NCBI GenBank assembly: GCA_049115695.1
Contig: JAGDZR010000003.1
Coordinates: 124,001 to 188,000 of the forward strand
Reading direction: 5' to 3'
DNA length: 64,000 nucleotides
Source of the DNA: JAGDZR01 sp049115695
GTDB lineage: Bacteria; Bacteroidota; Bacteroidia; Cytophagales; Cyclobacteriaceae
Shown: positions 9,540-19,439 of the stretch, one piece after another
Layout of the letters: each line of letters opens with the position of its first letter
Numbering within the stretch: position 1 is the first letter of the stretch
Made by a program: the position numbers and the translations under genes
Notes under the pieces: model-generated
The model's input: the letters and a program-made list of their open reading frames with translations, nothing else
What the model was told of the DNA's origin: nothing
Databases searched by the model: none

Positions 9540-10241
9540 ATGATTGAAAAGAAAACAGCTGTGGTAACAGGAGGCACCAAAGGGATAGGACGTGCGATTG
9601 TCAATATATTTCTGGAAAACGGATTTGAAGTGTTCACATGTGCTAGAAGTCAACAGGATTTGGAAGCACTATTAAAGGAGTCGAATTCCAGTAATCTTCA
9701 TGTCCTGCAGGCCGATATGTCTGACAAAATACAAGTGAAATTGTTCGCAACCTTTGTGCTTGGCAAAGTCAGCCATGTTGACGTATTGGTTAATAATACT
9801 GGAAGATTTGTTCCAGGGACGATTCAAGAGGAAGAGGAAGGTACTTTGGAAGAACTGATGTCTACCAATGTCTACAGCGCTTATTATCTGAGTAGGGGCT
9901 TGATGGAATCAATCAAAAGATCTACGAAAGGTCATATCTTCAATATATGCTCTACCGCAAGCATTACCGCATATACCAATGGAGGCAGCTATTGTATCAC
10001 AAAATTTGCGATGTATGGAATGTCTAAAGTGTTACGCGAAGAGTTAAAAACTGATGGTGTGCGGGTAACGAGTATTTTACCGGGAGCCACCCTTACAGCA
10101 AGTTGGGAAGGCGTTGACTTACCCGCAGACAGATTCATGAAACCTGAAGATGTAGCGGAGACAGTTTGGGGCTCTTACAACCTTAGTGCACATTCGGTGA
10201 TAGAGGATGTATTGATTAGACCACAATTGGGTGATTTATAA
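9540..10241 (+). CDS. Short-chain dehydrogenase/reductase (SDR)
   Basis: An NAD(P)-dependent oxidoreductase of 233 residues. The Rossmann motif 'TGGTKGIG' lies at residues 10-17 and a variant of the NNAG motif ('NNTG') at 85-88. The catalytic set is Asn110, Ser138, Tyr151 and Lys155 ('YCITK'). Length and motifs fit classical SDRs of the FabG-like group. The Thr in place of the usual Ala of NNAG is a common variation. The substrate cannot be told from sequence. It lies 53 bases before ispG on the same strand but a promoter-like TAATTTTG (10262-10269) between them suggests separate control. Confidence 0.85.
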   Translation: MIEKKTAVVTGGTKGIGRAIVNIFLENGFEVFTCARSQQDLEALLKESNSSNLHVLQADMSDKIQVKLFATFVLGKVSHVDVLVNNTGRFVPGTIQEEEEGTLEELMSTNVYSAYYLSRGLMESIKRSTKGHIFNICSTASITAYTNGGSYCITKFAMYGMSKVLREELKTDGVRVTSILPGATLTASWEGVDLPADRFMKPEDVAETVWGSYNLSAHSVIEDVLIRPQLGDL

Positions 10242-10294
10242 CAAATAACCAGGTCAAGGGTTAATTTTGTTGGAATCAAAAAGTATAAGTGAAA

Positions 10295-12238
10295 ATGGGA
10301 GTATCCGAAATATTGGATCACAAGTATTGCGAGAGTTTGTCTGACTATCATCGAAGAAAATCGAGGGTAGTTAAGATTGGAGATTTGGCATTGGGCGGTG
10401 ATCATCCAATACGTGTTCAATCTATGACTACTGTAGACACGATGGATACTCAGGGCAGCATCGAACAATCAATTCGGATGATCGATGCAGGATGCGAACT
10501 GGTAAGAATAACTGCTCCCAGTATCAAAGAGGCAGAGAATTTACGACGCATTAAAGCAGGATTGAGAAATGCTGGTTATGATACGCCGTTGGTGGCAGAC
10601 ATTCATTTTACGCCAAATGCAGCTGAGCTGGCAGCACGAATTGTAGAGAAAGTCAGAATCAACCCGGGCAATTATGCAGACAAAAAGAAATTTGAAACAA
10701 TAGAATATACCGATTCAGCTTACCAGGAAGAATTGGACAGAATTAGAATCAAGTTTGAACCGCTTGTGAAGATTTGCAAGGAGCATGGCACAGCTATGAG
10801 AATTGGTACCAACCATGGGTCACTTTCTGACAGAATCATGAGCAGATATGGAGATACACCGATGGGTATGGTTGAATCTGCGTTGGAATTCTTGAGAATT
10901 TGTGATGACTTGAACTATCATGATATTGTGCTGTCTATGAAATCCAGTAACCCACAAGTGATGGTGCAGGCCTATCGGTTGCTTGTGAATTGTATGGATC
11001 AGGAAGGATTGGAGCCATACCCTTTGCATTTGGGCGTGACAGAAGCAGGCGAAGCAGAAGATGGAAGAATAAAATCGGCTGTAGGAATTGGTACCTTGTT
11101 GGAAGATGGGTTGGGAGACACTATTCGAGTATCCTTGACAGAAGAACCTGAAGCTGAGGCACCTGTCGCGATTAAATTAGTTAATCAAGTGCTTAATCGG
11201 CAAGCAAATGGTGGGGTTGAAATTGATGATTATCCAATAGACCCATTTAACTATAAAAGGCGTGAGACGGTTGAAGTTCTCAATTTTGGAAAAGGAAATG
11301 TGCCTAGAGTTATTGCTGATTATTCGGCAATTGACATTAGCGATAAAAAGGATTTAAAATCAATAGGTCATCATTATCTGTCTGAACTCGACAAATGGAG
11401 TATGACTGATTTAGGAGCTGATTATATTTATTCTGGGACGAGAGAAATACCATTCATGCTTCCAAATGGATTGAAGCAAATTGTAGATTGGGAGGTTTAT
11501 AAGCCAGGTCAATCACTTTACCCATTGATCAGTCTAAGTCAGTTGCAAGGTGTAGATGTATCAAAAGAATCGTTGGTCTTTTTAAAGATAAAAACACAAG
11601 AAGTTGATGACTTGGTTGATTTTAAGAATCGACTCGCTAACGTCGTGATGATTCTTACATCTGAAAAAAACACACTAGCCGATTTAAGAACTGCTTATGT
11701 TAGCTTAATAAAAGCGAATGTAGAAGTGCCAGTTGTTATTCAAGGTCATGTGAACGTTGCTGACGATGAAACTTATATGCTCAAGTCATCAAGCAATTTG
11801 GGAGGACTATTGGTAGATGGATTGGGTGATGGAGTGATGTTTGCAGTCACTGAAACGAACCAACTCAAGTTTGCAAATGATACAGCATTTGGAATTTTGC
11901 AAGCCGCTCGAACAAGGATCACAAAAACAGAATACATCTCATGCCCATCATGCGGGCGTACGTTGTTTGACCTGCAGGAAACCACCGCGATGATTCGCAA
12001 AAGGACAGATCATTTAAAAGGATTAAAAATAGGCATCATGGGATGTATCGTGAACGGTCCTGGAGAAATGGCAGATGCCGACTTTGGATACGTAGGATCA
12101 GGAAAAGGGAAGATTACCCTCTACAAGGGAATGGATGTAATGAAGCGAGGAGTAGCTTCTGAAAATGCCCTTGACGAATTAATAGAAATTATCAAAAGTG
12201 AAGGCAAGTGGATAGAGCCTCCTTCAAATAGCAATTAA
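10295..12238 (+). CDS. ispG: 4-hydroxy-3-methylbut-2-enyl diphosphate synthase (IspG/GcpE), long form
   Basis: The enzyme of the MEP isoprenoid pathway that reduces MEcPP to HMBPP with a [4Fe-4S] cluster. It has 647 residues from the ATG at 10295; a GTG two codons earlier is possible. The N-terminal TIM barrel is clear ('HPIRVQSMTT', 'LVADIHFTPNAAE', 'RINPGNYAD', 'MRIGTNHGSLSDR'). Cluster ligands are visible: Cys550 and Cys553 ('SCPSCGRTLF'), Cys584 and Glu591 ('GCIVNGPGE'). Compared with the E. coli enzyme of about 370 residues there is an insertion of about 250 residues (roughly 300-540) between barrel and cluster domain, the form known from Bacteroidota, Chlamydiae and plants. Confidence 0.95.
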   Translation: MGVSEILDHKYCESLSDYHRRKSRVVKIGDLALGGDHPIRVQSMTTVDTMDTQGSIEQSIRMIDAGCELVRITAPSIKEAENLRRIKAGLRNAGYDTPLVADIHFTPNAAELAARIVEKVRINPGNYADKKKFETIEYTDSAYQEELDRIRIKFEPLVKICKEHGTAMRIGTNHGSLSDRIMSRYGDTPMGMVESALEFLRICDDLNYHDIVLSMKSSNPQVMVQAYRLLVNCMDQEGLEPYPLHLGVTEAGEAEDGRIKSAVGIGTLLEDGLGDTIRVSLTEEPEAEAPVAIKLVNQVLNRQANGGVEIDDYPIDPFNYKRRETVEVLNFGKGNVPRVIADYSAIDISDKKDLKSIGHHYLSELDKWSMTDLGADYIYSGTREIPFMLPNGLKQIVDWEVYKPGQSLYPLISLSQLQGVDVSKESLVFLKIKTQEVDDLVDFKNRLANVVMILTSEKNTLADLRTAYVSLIKANVEVPVVIQGHVNVADDETYMLKSSSNLGGLLVDGLGDGVMFAVTETNQLKFANDTAFGILQAARTRITKTEYISCPSCGRTLFDLQETTAMIRKRTDHLKGLKIGIMGCIVNGPGEMADADFGYVGSGKGKITLYKGMDVMKRGVASENALDELIEIIKSEGKWIEPPSNSN

Positions 12239-12239
12239 A

Positions 12240-12467
12240 ATGACAGAGCAAATACAGGATAAGACAGAAAACGACAAAGATCAACCACAACAAACTACCG
12301 GAGGATACACTTCAGGGTTGGGAGAGATCTTTAAATACTATTTCCGAAAAAAGGATACCAAGAACATTAACACCCGAATGATGCATGGCATCAATAAAAT
12401 CTCTATTATCATGTTTCTGATTGCATTTGTTATCATCGTTGGACGATTCATTGTCAGAGCGTTATGA
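12240..12467 (+). CDS. Small single-span membrane protein (DUF6728-like)
   Basis: A protein of 75 residues: a polar, Gln/Asp/Lys-rich N-terminus, a conserved-looking 'EIFKYYFRKKDTKN' segment, a basic 'MMHGINKIS' and one C-terminal membrane span ('IIMFLIAFVIIVGRFIVRAL'). The arrangement resembles short Bacteroidota membrane proteins classed as DUF6728; this assignment is from memory of the pattern. It begins one base after the ispG stop and overlaps the next gene by 4 bases, so it is probably co-translated with both. No function is known. Confidence 0.65.
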   Translation: MTEQIQDKTENDKDQPQQTTGGYTSGLGEIFKYYFRKKDTKNINTRMMHGINKISIIMFLIAFVIIVGRFIVRAL

Positions 12468-12820
12468 ATATCGAGGAGTACCGGGAGTTTTGTATCCAAA
12501 AGCCAGGTGTTACCGAGGAATTCCCTTTTGATGAGCAAACATTGGTATTCAAAGTAATGGGAAAAATGTTTGCCCTGGCAAATGTGGACCTGTTTGTGAG
12601 CATGAACTTGAAATGCGATCCGGAAAGGGCCGAAAAGCTCAGGGAATCCTATGATGGGATCAAACCTGGCTATCACATGAGCAAAAAGCATTGGAATACG
12701 GTGATGGCAGATGAATCTGTACCAGACCAATTGATTTATGAATTGATTGATCATTCTTACGAATTGGTGGTAGGAGGGTTGACGAAAAAGCTAAAAGAAG
12801 AGTTAAGGAAATCATTCTGA
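12464..12820 (+). CDS. MmcQ/YjbR family protein
   Basis: A cytoplasmic protein of 118 residues with the family's whole layout: 'IEEYREFCIQKPGVTEEFPF' at the start, 'LVFKVMGKMFALAN' near 28, 'VSMNLKCDPERAEKLRE' near 46, 'GYHMSKKHWNTV' near 70 and a C-terminal helix 'LIDHSYELVVGGLTKK'. The fold is a double-wing, CyaY-like DNA-binding domain; the cellular role is poorly defined. Its ATG overlaps the stop of the preceding small membrane protein gene. The 125 bases after it hold no feature I can support. Confidence 0.88.
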   Translation: MNIEEYREFCIQKPGVTEEFPFDEQTLVFKVMGKMFALANVDLFVSMNLKCDPERAEKLRESYDGIKPGYHMSKKHWNTVMADESVPDQLIYELIDHSYELVVGGLTKKLKEELRKSF

Positions 12821-12945
12821 TGCTCGAATGGCACGGCAGGTAATTTGGGGATAGTCAAAAAATTATGTTTTCTGGTAAGCTTTTTGGAGATAAAATTGTT
12901 CCTGTTTTAATTGATATTGCTTTCAAATAGTTTATTCATTGTCAT

Positions 12946-13626
12946 ATGAAGACATTTACCTTAATAATCAGTATTTCGCTTTTGGTGATGAATGGTTGTC
13001 AAAATGCAATGGTTCAACAGAAAAAACTTAACTATCTCGCACTCGGCGACTCGTATACCATTGGCGAAAGTGTAGATGAAGATCAACGTTGGCCTGTTCA
13101 ATTGGTCCAAACTTTAAATTCAGAGGAAGTTAAATTTGATTCTGCCAAGATCATTGCTACAACCGGATGGACCACAGATGAATTACTGAAAGCTATTGGT
13201 AGTGAGGAGTTAACGGAAACATATGATCTGGTTTCTCTCCTTATCGGAGTAAATAATCAGTATCGCGGCTACCCAATTGATCAATTTGAAAAGGAATTTG
13301 AAGAACTGCTGCAAATAGCTATTTTAAGAGCTGGGGGAGCATATGAACGTGTTTTTGTAGTTTCCATTCCTGATTGGGGTGTGACGCAATTTGCTATCAA
13401 GAGAGGTGTTGACAGTACGAAAGTCGGAAGTGAAATAGATCAGTATAATACGATCTGCAATCGGATTGCAGCAAATAATAATGTTAAATACTTCAATATA
13501 ACAGACATAAGTAGAATAGCAAAAGAGGATCAAACACTGCTAGCTCCAGATGGATTGCACCCTTCAGGAAAGATGTATGAGCAATGGGTTCAGCGGATTG
13601 CACCTTGGATATTGGAAAATTTTTAG
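12946..13626 (+). CDS. SGNH/GDSL-type hydrolase, lipoprotein
   Basis: A protein of 226 residues. A lipoprotein signal peptide ends in 'VMNGC' (lipidated Cys18). The esterase blocks are visible: block I 'LALGDSYTIG' with the nucleophile Ser36, block III 'LLIGVNNQ' (Asn of the oxyanion hole), and block V 'APDGLHPSG' with Asp202 and His205 completing the triad. It should hydrolyse an ester (lipid, acyl or acetyl group) in the periplasm or at the outer membrane. It resembles the arylesterase/TesA type. The gene stands alone between the ispG group and the next lipoprotein. Confidence 0.88.
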   Translation: MKTFTLIISISLLVMNGCQNAMVQQKKLNYLALGDSYTIGESVDEDQRWPVQLVQTLNSEEVKFDSAKIIATTGWTTDELLKAIGSEELTETYDLVSLLIGVNNQYRGYPIDQFEKEFEELLQIAILRAGGAYERVFVVSIPDWGVTQFAIKRGVDSTKVGSEIDQYNTICNRIAANNNVKYFNITDISRIAKEDQTLLAPDGLHPSGKMYEQWVQRIAPWILENF

Positions 13627-13706
13627 ATAGGATTTCACTAAACTTGAATTCTTGGCGTTGTAGTATAATAATTCTAATTTAGTGGCCGAGCCCTTAGGGG
13701 TGTGTT

Positions 13707-14588
13707 ATGCGTTACAACCTTTTACTAGTCATTCCAATCCTATTCATCACCGGATCATGTCGGGACAAACTGATATGCCCTGCATATCAGAGCACCTACA
13801 TTTTGAATGACTCAACGAGGATGGCCATTTTCTCCTATGCCTGGAAGCTTGATCCATCAACAAGGGAGGCTTTCCTTAATGAAACTTTCATGAATGCTAG
13901 TGATAGCACCGATTCAACGGGAATGGGAAGCGGATTAACGCCATTAGATTATTTTGCGCATGCTGAGAATTATGTAGCAGCGAATACTGAGGTAAAGCGC
14001 ACGAAATATGGTATGCAAAAATATGAGCCTGCGTGGCTCACGCAATATCATTTAAGAAGCACTCCTAATCAAAATGTACTGGGACCAAAAATGGACATCC
14101 CAGCTGTTGAGGAAGAAGTGGTCGTAGATCAGGGAGAGTTCATTGCATCAGACTTTGGACTTGATTCATTGAGTAACGATAGTACTAGTGTACTGATGAG
14201 CGACTCGACGATGTTAGCAAGTAATGATTCTACTTTTACGGAAGAGCCTGTTGATAGCGTAAATCAGGGACCCGAATTTCTTTATGGCTATGATCCTGAT
14301 GATAATTTCAATTGGGAAGAGGATTACTACATCAAATATTTTGGCAAGCTGCTAGTGAATAGAAACGAGCCTACTCAACCAACTAATGTATTGGGGATTT
14401 CTGCAGGACTGCCAAATTTTGCACAGAAAGAAGCAGAACCTGTTTCGTCAACATCAGATTCAACTACTTTGGTTGGTCAGGAATCTTTGCCATCTATTGA
14501 TTCAGCTGCATCGAATGATGTGATTCCTCCATTTGAACCTTCGGAGACCACTCAACCAGCTGACACTACTGGAAACGACGGTTTTTAA
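13707..14588 (+). CDS. Ser/Thr/Asp-rich lipoprotein, unknown function
   Basis: A protein of 293 residues with a lipoprotein signal ('FITGSC', Cys18). The first 130 residues contain a conserved-looking region ('CPAYQSTYILNDS', 'FSYAWKLD', 'KRTKYGMQKYEP'). The rest is low complexity and rich in Ser, Thr, Asp and Glu ('DSTSVLMSDSTMLASNDST'), broken by 'DDNFNWEEDYYIKYFGKLL'. I recognise similar proteins in Cytophagales genomes but no function. It is probably an outer-membrane-anchored lipoprotein with a flexible acidic tail. It converges with leuS, 60 bases away, with no clear terminator between. Confidence 0.65.
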   Translation: MRYNLLLVIPILFITGSCRDKLICPAYQSTYILNDSTRMAIFSYAWKLDPSTREAFLNETFMNASDSTDSTGMGSGLTPLDYFAHAENYVAANTEVKRTKYGMQKYEPAWLTQYHLRSTPNQNVLGPKMDIPAVEEEVVVDQGEFIASDFGLDSLSNDSTSVLMSDSTMLASNDSTFTEEPVDSVNQGPEFLYGYDPDDNFNWEEDYYIKYFGKLLVNRNEPTQPTNVLGISAGLPNFAQKEAEPVSSTSDSTTLVGQESLPSIDSAASNDVIPPFEPSETTQPADTTGNDGF

Positions 14589-14648
14589 TCCAGTCATTGT
14601 CCAGAATGCCAATCGATATTAAGGTTTTATTGGGTCGACATTCGTCAA

Positions 14649-17420
14649 CTAAACCACTACGTTTACAATCTTTTTAGGGACGATGATTACCTTTTTTGGA
14701 CTTTTTCCATCGAGCCATTTTTGAACAATCTCATTGGCTAGTACTTGTTCTTCTATCTCTCTTTTATCCATATCGACAGGAAACGACAGTTTCACTCTCA
14801 TTTTACCATTGATGGACACTGGATACTCATAATTGTCTTCCTGAATGTGCTTTTCGTTGAATTCAGGAAATGCAGCATCAAATACTGAGTTCTGATGACC
14901 AGTTAAACTCCACAGCTCCTCTGACATGTATGGAGCAAATGGCGCTAACAAAATCACAAAAGGTTCAAGAATGGCTCTTTTGTTGCAGCTCAATGATGCT
15001 AATTCATTGGTGGCAATCATGAAGTTACTAACAGATGTGTTGATTGAAAGTTTGTCAATATCATATTCAACTTTCTGAATACTCGCATGCAGAATTTTGA
15101 GTTCCTCTGCAGTAGGAGCCTCATCTGAAAGGATTAGATTATTGTCTTTATCATGAAATAAACTCCAAAACTTCCTCAGAAACTTGTAAACCCCTTCAAT
15201 ACCATTGGTGTTCCAGGGTTTACTTTGTTCAATAGGACCCAGGAACATTTCATACATCCGCAAAGTATCCGCTCCATATCGTTCTACAAGGTCATCAGGA
15301 TTGACAACATTGTATTTCGATTTAGACATTTTCTCCACTTCCCAACCACAGACATATTTTCCTTCTTCAAGGATGAATTCAGCATCTTTAGCGTCAGGTC
15401 TAAATTCCTTGAATGCTTCAATGTCTAATATGTCATCTCTAACAATAGAGACATCCACATGCACAGGATAGCAGTCAAACTCTTTTCTTAGACCGGCAGA
15501 GATATATTTGTTTTCATTTTTTATCCGATAAACAAAATTGGACCGTCCCTGTATCATGCCCTGATTCACCAGCTTTTGCGCGTACTCATCAACTTCAATG
15601 AATTCTCGGTCATACAAAAACTTAGTCCAGAATCGAGAATAGAGCAGGTGCCCTGTGGCATGTTCTGATCCTCCCATGTAGAAATCTACCTTTTGCCAAT
15701 ACTTCAATGCTTCCGCCGATGCGAATTCATCGGTATTATGAGGATCCATGTATCTGAAAAAATACCAGCTCGAACCCGCCCATCCGGGCATAGTCGTCAG
15801 TTCATATTCATTTCCTTCTGGCGTCTTCCAGTTTTCAGCACGACCTAATGGAGGATCACCATCTTTTGTTGGTAAAAACTTATCGATTTTAGGTAATTCC
15901 ACCGGAAGCTGGGCGTCATCTACAAGGGTGGGGACGCCATTGTCATAATAGACAGGGAAAGGTTCTCCCCAATATCTTTGACGACCAAAAATGGCATCTC
16001 TGATTTTGTAATTTGTTTTTCTAACGCCAATTCCTTTTTCCTCAATGACTTGAATGGCTTTTTCTGTGGCTTCAGTTGGTGACAACCCATCCAGAAGTTC
16101 AGAGTTGACCATTTTGCCTGACTTGGTGGCATCTGCTTCCGTCTCTGTAATCTTTTGTTCATCAATGATTTGGACAATTGGCAGGTTGAAATGCTTTGCA
16201 AAATCAAAATCTCTTTGATCACCACTAGGAACAGCCATAACAGCTCCGGTCCCATAGCCAGCGAGCACATAGTCTGCGATCCAAACCGGGATTTTTTCGC
16301 CGGTAAAAGGATGAAGGCAATAGCTTCCCGTGAATACACCAGTCACATTTTTCACTTCACTCATTCGCTCGCGCTCAGATCTGTTTTTGGCAACCTCTAT
16401 ATACGCGTTGGCCTCTTCTGATTGTTCGGCGGTGATGATTTTTGAGGCCAAATCTCCTTCTGGCGCAATGACCATAAAGGTGACGCCAAATATTGTGTCA
16501 ATGCGTGTGGTGAACACTCTTATTTTATCGTCGAACTTTTCAAGCTGAAACTCTACCTCTGCTCCAACGGATTTACCAATCCAGTTCTTTTGCATTTCCT
16601 TGATCGGTTCCGGCCAATCAATGGTGTCCAATCCAGATATGAGCCTGTCAGCATACGCAGTAATACGCATGTTCCACTGTGGCATGGTTTTCCGCTCAAC
16701 AGGATGACCCCCACGCTCTGAGAACCCGTCTTTGACCTCATCATTGGATAGCACTGTGCCTAACGCAGGACACCAGTTTACGGTAGTGTTAGCAATGTAG
16801 GTAAGTCTATATTGGAGTAATACTTCATTTTGTTTGGCATCATCCCAATTTTTCCAATCCTGGGCGCTAAAGTTTGGAGTGTCCTCATCACAAGCTGCTT
16901 GAACATTGGTGTTTCCATTTTTTTCAAAGATGGAAATCAATGTCGCAATGTCTTCTGCCTGATCTGTATCGGTATTGTACCACGAATTGAACAGTTGTTT
17001 GAATATCCATTGCGTCCATTTATAATAAGAGGGATCGCTGGTGCGTATCTCCCTGGACCAATCATAGCTGAAGCCAAGGTTTCTCAATTGCTCCTTGTAT
17101 CTGGCAATGTTGTTCTCAGTGGTCACAGCAGGGTGCTGTCCGGTTTGAATGGCATATTGCTCCGCAGGTAAACCAAATGCATCAAAGCCCATAGGATGCA
17201 ATACATTGAACCCTTTCAACCTTTTAAATCGAGCGAGCACATCTGATGCAATATAACCAAGCGGATGCCCAACATGGAGACCCGCGCCAGATGGGTATGG
17301 AAACATGTCCAATACATAATACTTTGGCTTGGAAGAATCAATATCAACACTGTAGGTGTTGTTTTCTTCCCAATATTGTTGCCACTTTTGTTCTATCTCC
17401 TGAAATTTATACTCAGCCAT
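14649..17420 (-). CDS. leuS: Leucyl-tRNA synthetase
   Basis: A class I aminoacyl-tRNA synthetase of 923 residues that charges tRNA-Leu. It shows 'FPYPSGAGLHVGHPLGYIAS' near residue 40 with the HIGH-type motif HVGH, an editing (CP1) domain in the middle ('GTGAVMAVPSGDQRDFDFA' with the conserved Asp), the family-typical 'GGSEHATGHLLYSRFW', and 'KMSKSKYN' near residue 700. The C-terminal 'VNGKMR'-type segment is present as 'SINGKMRVKLSF'. It is slightly longer than the E. coli enzyme (860), as usual in Bacteroidota. It is transcribed alone on the minus strand. Confidence 0.97.
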   Translation of the reverse strand: MAEYKFQEIEQKWQQYWEENNTYSVDIDSSKPKYYVLDMFPYPSGAGLHVGHPLGYIASDVLARFKRLKGFNVLHPMGFDAFGLPAEQYAIQTGQHPAVTTENNIARYKEQLRNLGFSYDWSREIRTSDPSYYKWTQWIFKQLFNSWYNTDTDQAEDIATLISIFEKNGNTNVQAACDEDTPNFSAQDWKNWDDAKQNEVLLQYRLTYIANTTVNWCPALGTVLSNDEVKDGFSERGGHPVERKTMPQWNMRITAYADRLISGLDTIDWPEPIKEMQKNWIGKSVGAEVEFQLEKFDDKIRVFTTRIDTIFGVTFMVIAPEGDLASKIITAEQSEEANAYIEVAKNRSERERMSEVKNVTGVFTGSYCLHPFTGEKIPVWIADYVLAGYGTGAVMAVPSGDQRDFDFAKHFNLPIVQIIDEQKITETEADATKSGKMVNSELLDGLSPTEATEKAIQVIEEKGIGVRKTNYKIRDAIFGRQRYWGEPFPVYYDNGVPTLVDDAQLPVELPKIDKFLPTKDGDPPLGRAENWKTPEGNEYELTTMPGWAGSSWYFFRYMDPHNTDEFASAEALKYWQKVDFYMGGSEHATGHLLYSRFWTKFLYDREFIEVDEYAQKLVNQGMIQGRSNFVYRIKNENKYISAGLRKEFDCYPVHVDVSIVRDDILDIEAFKEFRPDAKDAEFILEEGKYVCGWEVEKMSKSKYNVVNPDDLVERYGADTLRMYEMFLGPIEQSKPWNTNGIEGVYKFLRKFWSLFHDKDNNLILSDEAPTAEELKILHASIQKVEYDIDKLSINTSVSNFMIATNELASLSCNKRAILEPFVILLAPFAPYMSEELWSLTGHQNSVFDAAFPEFNEKHIQEDNYEYPVSINGKMRVKLSFPVDMDKREIEEQVLANEIVQKWLDGKSPKKVIIVPKKIVNVVV

Positions 17421-17597
17421 TTTACGCGTAGGATTGTCAAAACGTGCGCAAAACTATTGAAATGGAAATTAAATTTGGGTGTTCAGGAAACCTTTGTCTC
17501 ATCGTGCTGTCATTACATCAGAATTGAATAAATAATTCAACCAAAAGAAGTAGAGGAGACAAGTATTGACTACCTCACCAATTCAAATATTACTCAA

Positions 17598-18458
17598 ATG
17601 AAAAAGGCAATTATCATTTTAATAGGAATCGTTACAGCCACTGTGGCTTTAGCACAGGAACCAGATACTGTTCAACAATCAAATCAGATTGACCCAGTGG
17701 TTCGTGTTGACAGTACAGCAATGGAATCTCCAGCCGTTGAGATTCAAGAAACCAAGTCCATTCCTGAACCAGCTGAACCACTAATTACAAACAGTCAGGA
17801 GCAGGAAGTTGAAAGTGAATCCTCTCAACCAAAAATCATTTACTATCAATCAAGTCCATCGGAATCCAATGAAACTTCAATACAAAGAAGACAGGGAAGA
17901 AGCGAAATAAAGACGTTGGCGGGTAGTATGAACCATAGTGGTGGATTTGGCGCTTTGACATTTAGGACAACTGATTTTAAGAATGAAGCAATGGTTTTGG
18001 CCGGTGTTCGTGCTGGTTGGATCATTAATAGGACAGTTGGTATCGGTTTTGAAGGACATGGGATAATACCAACTACCAAATACACCAATGTGGACCCTAG
18101 TGTCGATGTGTATGCAGTTGGAGGCTATGGCGGAATGTTCATGGAGTTGATTGTATTATCAAATACTGTGGTTCATGTGACATTCCCAGCATCAGCTGGC
18201 GCTGGATGGCTTGGCTACAATACAGATTGGGATGCAGATTTCGACCCAGGTGTGAATGAATATTATGGATTGGTGGATGAAGATGTCTTCTGGTACGTCG
18301 AGCCTGGTGCAAATATAGAGCTGAATATTAGCAGGAATTTTAGGTTGGACTTTGGCGTAAGTAAGAGATTTACACAAGACCTGAAACTTCAGGCAACCAG
18401 AGCTCAGGATTTTGAAAATTTGAATTACTATTTCACATTGAAAATAGGAGGCTTTTAG
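17598..18458 (+). CDS. Exported protein with Gln/Glu/Pro/Ser linker and C-terminal beta domain
   Basis: A protein of 286 residues. A signal peptide ends at 'TVALA|QEP'. Residues 20-110 are a disordered linker rich in Gln, Glu, Ser and Pro. From about residue 112 ('GSMNHSGGFGALTFR') to the C-terminal 'YYFTLKIGGF' the sequence is glycine-rich alternating strand, as in small eight-stranded outer-membrane barrels. Function is unknown. A strong intrinsic terminator follows within 30 bases, so this is a monocistronic gene. Confidence 0.65.
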   Translation: MKKAIIILIGIVTATVALAQEPDTVQQSNQIDPVVRVDSTAMESPAVEIQETKSIPEPAEPLITNSQEQEVESESSQPKIIYYQSSPSESNETSIQRRQGRSEIKTLAGSMNHSGGFGALTFRTTDFKNEAMVLAGVRAGWIINRTVGIGFEGHGIIPTTKYTNVDPSVDVYAVGGYGGMFMELIVLSNTVVHVTFPASAGAGWLGYNTDWDADFDPGVNEYYGLVDEDVFWYVEPGANIELNISRNFRLDFGVSKRFTQDLKLQATRAQDFENLNYYFTLKIGGF

Positions 18459-18485
18459 GTCCTATTTCTCAATAACATGCAAATT

Positions 18486-18517
18486 AAAGGAGGTACAGAA
18501 ATGAACCTCCTTTTTTT
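18486..18517 (+). terminator. Intrinsic terminator
   Basis: A perfect 9-bp stem (AAAGGAGGT at 18486-18494 with ACCTCCTTT at 18505-18513), a 10-base loop, and a run of seven T beginning in the stem. It lies 28 bases after the outer-membrane protein stop and about 80 bases before thyA. Confidence 0.88.
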
Positions 18518-18597
18518 GTTTGAATACCTCAGTCGTTGACCGATTATCTTAGTAAGAAATCCTAAATTCGCCGATAGATTAATTGAATGAAAGTAGC

Positions 18598-19392
18598 ATG
18601 AAGCAATACCACCAATTGATGCAGGATATTTTGTCCAAAGGGGTTCAAAAAGGAGACAGAACTGGAACAGGAACCATCAGCGTTTTTGGATACCAAATGA
18701 GGTTTGACCTGTCCGAAGGTTTTCCTTTGGTGACGACAAAAAAAATACATACCAGATCGGTTATTCATGAGCTGCTTTGGTTTCTGAAAGGTGATCAGAA
18801 CATTAAGTATTTGCATGACAATGGTGTAAGTATATGGGATGAATGGGCAGATGATCAAGGCAATCTTGGCCCTGTTTATGGCGTGCAGTGGAGAAGTTGG
18901 CCAAGGTCAAATGGAGATAGCGTTGATCAGATTGCAGAATTGATAGACCAAATCAAAAACAACCCCAATTCCAGACGATTAATTGTAAGTGCCTGGAATG
19001 TTTCTGAAATAGAGCACATGGCGCTTCCACCATGTCATGCGTTTTTTCAATTTTATGTAGCAGACGGCAAGTTATCCTGTCAACTATATCAGCGTTCGGC
19101 TGATGTATTTCTAGGAGTTCCTTTTAATATTGCTTCATATGCATTGCTTACCTTAATGGTGGCTCAAGTGACTGGATTGCAGCCTGGAGAGTTTGTCCAT
19201 ACCCTAGGAGATGCGCATTTATACAGTAATCATTTGGAACAAGCACAACTACAATTGAGCCGAGATTTTAGGCCACTACCAACGATGAAGTTGAATTCCA
19301 CTGTGAAGGACATTTTCAGTTTTACATATGATGATTTTGAGTTGGTCGATTATGATCCTCATCCTCATATTAAAGCAGCGGTGGCTGTTTAA
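18598..19392 (+). CDS. thyA: Thymidylate synthase
   Basis: The enzyme making dTMP from dUMP with methylenetetrahydrofolate. From the ATG at 18598 it has 264 residues, the same length as E. coli ThyA; a TTG five codons earlier gives no better fit. The catalytic Cys146 lies in 'LPPCHAFFQF', the phosphate-binding arginines in 'NSRRLIVSAWN' and 'DRTGTG', and the C-terminus 'IKAAVAV' closes the active site. The gene stands after a terminator and 47 bases before the serine dehydratase subunit, so the two may be co-transcribed. No dihydrofolate reductase gene follows, although thyA-folA pairs are common. Confidence 0.97.
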   Translation: MKQYHQLMQDILSKGVQKGDRTGTGTISVFGYQMRFDLSEGFPLVTTKKIHTRSVIHELLWFLKGDQNIKYLHDNGVSIWDEWADDQGNLGPVYGVQWRSWPRSNGDSVDQIAELIDQIKNNPNSRRLIVSAWNVSEIEHMALPPCHAFFQFYVADGKLSCQLYQRSADVFLGVPFNIASYALLTLMVAQVTGLQPGEFVHTLGDAHLYSNHLEQAQLQLSRDFRPLPTMKLNSTVKDIFSFTYDDFELVDYDPHPHIKAAVAV

Positions 19393-19439
19393 AATTGTAA
19401 AAATGAATCGATTTCCGATTCTTTTCGTACACACACTCA

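Noticed and set aside
15920..16339. 139-codon minus-strand frame within leuS
   Set aside because: Out-of-frame shadow of leuS on the same strand; no domain.
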